Shown here: one piece after another, positions 61,842-64,000 of the stretch
How the letters are laid out: each line of letters opens with the position of its first letter
Position numbering within the stretch: position 1 is the stretch's first letter
DNA from: Aquibacillus albus
Lineage (GTDB): Bacteria > Bacillota > Bacilli > Bacillales > Amphibacillaceae
NCBI RefSeq assembly: GCF_016908325.1
Contig: NZ_JAFBDR010000008.1
Span: forward strand, 1 to 64,000
Direction: 5' to 3'
Length of the DNA stretch: 64,000 nt
Position numbers and translations under genes: made by a program
Notes under the pieces: generated by a model
Seen by the model: only the letters and a program-made list of their open reading frames with translations
What the model was told of the DNA's origin: nothing
The model's database searches: none

Positions 61842-62750
61842 ATGAAAGAGGAAAACAACGTTTCAAAAAAAGGTTGGAAACGTATTGTCGGTAAGAAGTG
61901 GTTTTTCCCTGCAGTTTACTTAACGATGGCTGCATTGTTGTTAACAGGTGTTTTATGGTATCAAAACTTAGATAACCAAGTCCCAGAGGCGAATGAACAG
62001 CCTGACACGGATTTAAGTAACGATGAACTTACTAGCTTTGATGAGGACTTCAATGAAGAGTCACAGCCTGTCATCGATCAACAGGAAGTGGTAAAAATGC
62101 CAGTTCCAAATCAAGATGAGGCAGAGATTGTGACGAAGTTTTATGACTATGAAGCAGACGAAGAAGACCAAGTTAATGCACTTGTTTTATACAACAATAA
62201 ATACTATCAAAGTAAAGGTGTAGATATCACCTATTCTGATGGTGAAGCCTTTGATGTAACTGCAGCGTTAAGTGGAACTGTTACAGAAGTAAAAGAACAT
62301 CCATTATTAGGTAATGTGATTCAATTATCACACGAAAATGATGTAACAACGTATTATGCAAGCTTAGAAAATGTACTTGTGGAGACTGGAGCAGAAGTGA
62401 AACAAGGCGACACAATCGGTACTGCAGGTCGTAACCTGTATGGACAAGCAAGTGGTACACACGTTCATTTCGAATTACGTAAAAATGGAGAACCTGTTAA
62501 CCCGGAAGATTATTTCAATCAGCAAATCGGTGATATTGAATCACCACAACATCGTGAAGATAATGAACCATCTGATGGATCAGAGTCTGATGGGTCTGAG
62601 GTAGATTCGGATATGTCAAGAAATGATGTGGACATCGATGGTTCAACAGGTGAAGATGATGAAACAGACGAAGATTCTGGTGATAATGAATCCAATCAAG
62701 ACCAAATCACAGAAGATGCTGAGTCATCAGCTGCTTTAGCAAATACGTAA
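61842..62750 (+). CDS. spoIIQ: Stage II sporulation protein Q
   Basis: Forespore membrane protein that binds SpoIIIAH across the septum, holding the engulfing membranes and forming the feeding channel. One membrane helix at about 20-40, then a LytM/M23 domain at about 105-220. The domain keeps GTHVHFELRKNG, but the first metal site is YYQSKGVD, with Ser in place of His, as in the inactive Bacillus SpoIIQ. The C-terminal 75 residues are a low-complexity acidic tail (EPSDGSESDGSEVDSD...). 302 residues. A long terminator follows. Confidence 0.92.
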   Translation: MKEENNVSKKGWKRIVGKKWFFPAVYLTMAALLLTGVLWYQNLDNQVPEANEQPDTDLSNDELTSFDEDFNEESQPVIDQQEVVKMPVPNQDEAEIVTKFYDYEADEEDQVNALVLYNNKYYQSKGVDITYSDGEAFDVTAALSGTVTEVKEHPLLGNVIQLSHENDVTTYYASLENVLVETGAEVKQGDTIGTAGRNLYGQASGTHVHFELRKNGEPVNPEDYFNQQIGDIESPQHREDNEPSDGSESDGSEVDSDMSRNDVDIDGSTGEDDETDEDSGDNESNQDQITEDAESSAALANT

Positions 62751-62758
62751 GATATCTA

Positions 62759-62808
62759 GGAAACTCAATTGGGTGGGTCAAACCGCCTGAGTGAGTTTCT
62801 TTTTTTTC
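62759..62808 (+). terminator. spoIIQ terminator
   Basis: GAAACTCA...TGAGTTTC stem with an inner GGGTGG/CCGCC pairing and eight T. Confidence 0.88.
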
Positions 62809-62834
62809 TTAAAAGGATCCCCCTCCACCACGAT

Positions 62835-62861
62835 TGTCGAATAAAGCAATAAAGCGTCGAA
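62835..62861 (+). promoter_or_regulatory. Possible pair of Spo0A boxes before the second AimR-like gene
   Basis: TGTCGAA (62835-62841) and CGTCGAA (62855-62861) lie 20 bp apart, about two helical turns. The first is an exact 0A core, the second differs by one base. Seven-base matches occur by chance in a window this size, so only the spacing gives weight. Confidence 0.3.
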
Positions 62862-62971
62862 CGATTGTTTGGTGTAATCTGTTGAAATAGGCTTCATTAA
62901 CTGGGATAATTTTAAAATATGGGATAAACTAGCAAAACCTGTCATCGTTAAATCCCAAGAGGGGGTGGAAC

Positions 62972-63994
62972 ATGAGTAAGCAACGATCCATAAAACGAAC
63001 GTTTAACAAGGATTACGACGAATCGTTACATTTACATCATTATCTAGCCATTGTAAGTAAAAATAATGATGAAAAGACAGTGATCCGATTAAGTAAGAAA
63101 TTTTGTCTCGAATCAAAGAGAGAAAGCGACTGGAGAGTTGGGATGGAATTTCTATATATGAATGGTTGTCTTCAGGAAGTAAGACAGCTGATCACACGCA
63201 ATAAACAAAGTCATAATTGTGTGAATAAAACCTGGGGTATCGTTTACGACATTATGCTTCAATGGAAAAATCGAGCGAAGGCAGCACACCTGCTTTTGCA
63301 TGAATTAAACGAAATCAAAACAAATACTCCTGAACTAGCTTGTATTGTAAGCTTTTTAAAGGTGTCCATTCATTACTCAACCTACCAATTTGATTGCATT
63401 GGTTCCTACTTGGATAACATAGCCAAGCAATTAAGCAAAATAGAAAATCCACTTCTGGCATCTTCCTTTACAATAAGATATCATGAGCTTTTATTCATAT
63501 ATTATTGGAAACGTAATGAATTAATTCTCGCTCGGAAATATGGTTTTCGAGCCATCAATCAAACCTACCATCTTGAAAAAAAAGCCCACTTGCATATTAG
63601 ACTTGCACTCAGCTACATCTATGAAGATTTTACCTCTAGTATATACCATTTAAATGAAGCGATAAAACTCGCCAAAGTTTTTGATAATCAGCCATTACTA
63701 TCCATCATCACTGAACACAATTATCCTTTTGTTTGTGCGCATTTTGGACAAGCAGATGGAGTTCAGACAACAGATTTAAGTGAACAAGCCCATTTGGAAA
63801 TAGCCAAAGGAAACCTGAAAAAGGCAAAATCGATTTTATCGAAAATACCAATTAATTCTCCTTTTCGAAAATACTATCTAGGACTGGCAACAGGAGACAG
63901 AGAATTATTAATACACGCTTACTATGACTTTGTGGAAAGAAGAAGTGATCACTTTTTTGCACGAATGCCGTTACAAGCCTTTAAACAACCGTAA
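62972..63994 (+). CDS. AimR-family peptide-receptor-like protein, second paralogue
   Basis: 340-residue, all-helical, TPR-like protein, paralogous to the gene at 1375. Shared blocks include FLY-x-x-G-x-L near residue 60, YYWKRNELILARKYGFRAINQT near 180, SSIYHLNEAIKLAK near 225, QAHLEIAKGN near 275, YYLGLATGDRELL and the end SDHFFARMPL. As in the first copy, the family match begins within the first twenty residues, leaving no room for the AimR DNA-binding domain; the N terminus is basic (MSKQRSIKRTFNK). AGAGGGGGTGG precedes the ATG. It stands where B. subtilis has spoIIID. A complete ribosome site right at the stop codon shows a further gene follows outside the window. Confidence 0.75.
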   Translation: MSKQRSIKRTFNKDYDESLHLHHYLAIVSKNNDEKTVIRLSKKFCLESKRESDWRVGMEFLYMNGCLQEVRQLITRNKQSHNCVNKTWGIVYDIMLQWKNRAKAAHLLLHELNEIKTNTPELACIVSFLKVSIHYSTYQFDCIGSYLDNIAKQLSKIENPLLASSFTIRYHELLFIYYWKRNELILARKYGFRAINQTYHLEKKAHLHIRLALSYIYEDFTSSIYHLNEAIKLAKVFDNQPLLSIITEHNYPFVCAHFGQADGVQTTDLSEQAHLEIAKGNLKKAKSILSKIPINSPFRKYYLGLATGDRELLIHAYYDFVERRSDHFFARMPLQAFKQP

Positions 63995-64000
63995 AGGAGG
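63993..64000 (+). promoter_or_regulatory. Ribosome binding site of an unseen downstream gene
   Basis: AAAGGAGG overlaps the stop codon of the second AimR-like gene and ends at the window edge, so a coupled gene should begin within about ten bases beyond. Confidence 0.75.

Overview
The window reads as a chromosomal segment of a low-GC, spore-forming Firmicute of the family Bacillaceae. Gene content and order follow the Bacillus subtilis speB - argS - rpoE - pyrG - spo0F - fbaA - rho - tdk - prfA - ywlC - glyA - upp - atp - murAA - spoIID - spoIIQ backbone, with lineage-specific insertions and losses. The sugar-polymer loci and repeat-rich intergenic DNA recall Gracilibacillus, Oceanobacillus or Virgibacillus; this placement is an impression from the sequence, not a computed result. 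No tRNA, rRNA, CRISPR array or intact prophage was seen.

Layout. 0-9 kb: agmatinase, an AimR-like receptor (no recognisable DNA-binding domain), ywiB-argS, a cardiolipin synthase convergent with argS, and fadF with a FadR-type operator. 9-20 kb: rpoE, pyrG, a decayed IS1182-type transposase between two palindromic elements, spo0F, fba, the second murA, rho, a zinc-independent-type L31 gene and tdk. 20-30 kb: an inserted carbohydrate locus with a YesL-like protein, a three-gene ABC importer, a YesM/YesN-type two-component system and an alpha-L-rhamnosidase. 30-43 kb: a tandem 51-bp repeat array, a lipoprotein, prfA-prmC, spoIIR, a DnaA-box cluster, ywlC, mntP, ywlE, a chemoreceptor, rpiB, ywlG, glyA, upp and mnaA. 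43-56 kb: a Vpr-like protease, the complete ATP synthase operon (atpZ, atpI, B, E, F, H, A, G, D, C), ywzB, ywmB and murAA. 56-64 kb: a wall-anchored GH5 cellulase with a divergent LacI-type repressor, spoIID, spoIIQ and a second AimR-like gene.

How the genes work together. The core is macromolecular synthesis (ArgS, PrfA/PrmC, Rho, RpoE, L31), nucleotide salvage and synthesis (PyrG, Tdk, Upp, GlyA), wall synthesis (two MurA, MnaA), energy conversion, and sporulation signalling (Spo0F, SpoIIR, SpoIID, SpoIIQ). Two accessory sugar loci are grafted on, each with its own sensor or repressor and with CcpA-type sites nearby.

The least explained content is (i) two paralogous AimR-family peptide-receptor-like proteins in housekeeping contexts without recognisable HTH domains or a prophage, and (ii) several intergenic repeat families: a 51-bp-period repeat at three loci, a GGGGTC(A/T)GACCCC palindrome at five loci, stem-variable palindromic elements around the IS remnant, and an element inside the ATP synthase operon.
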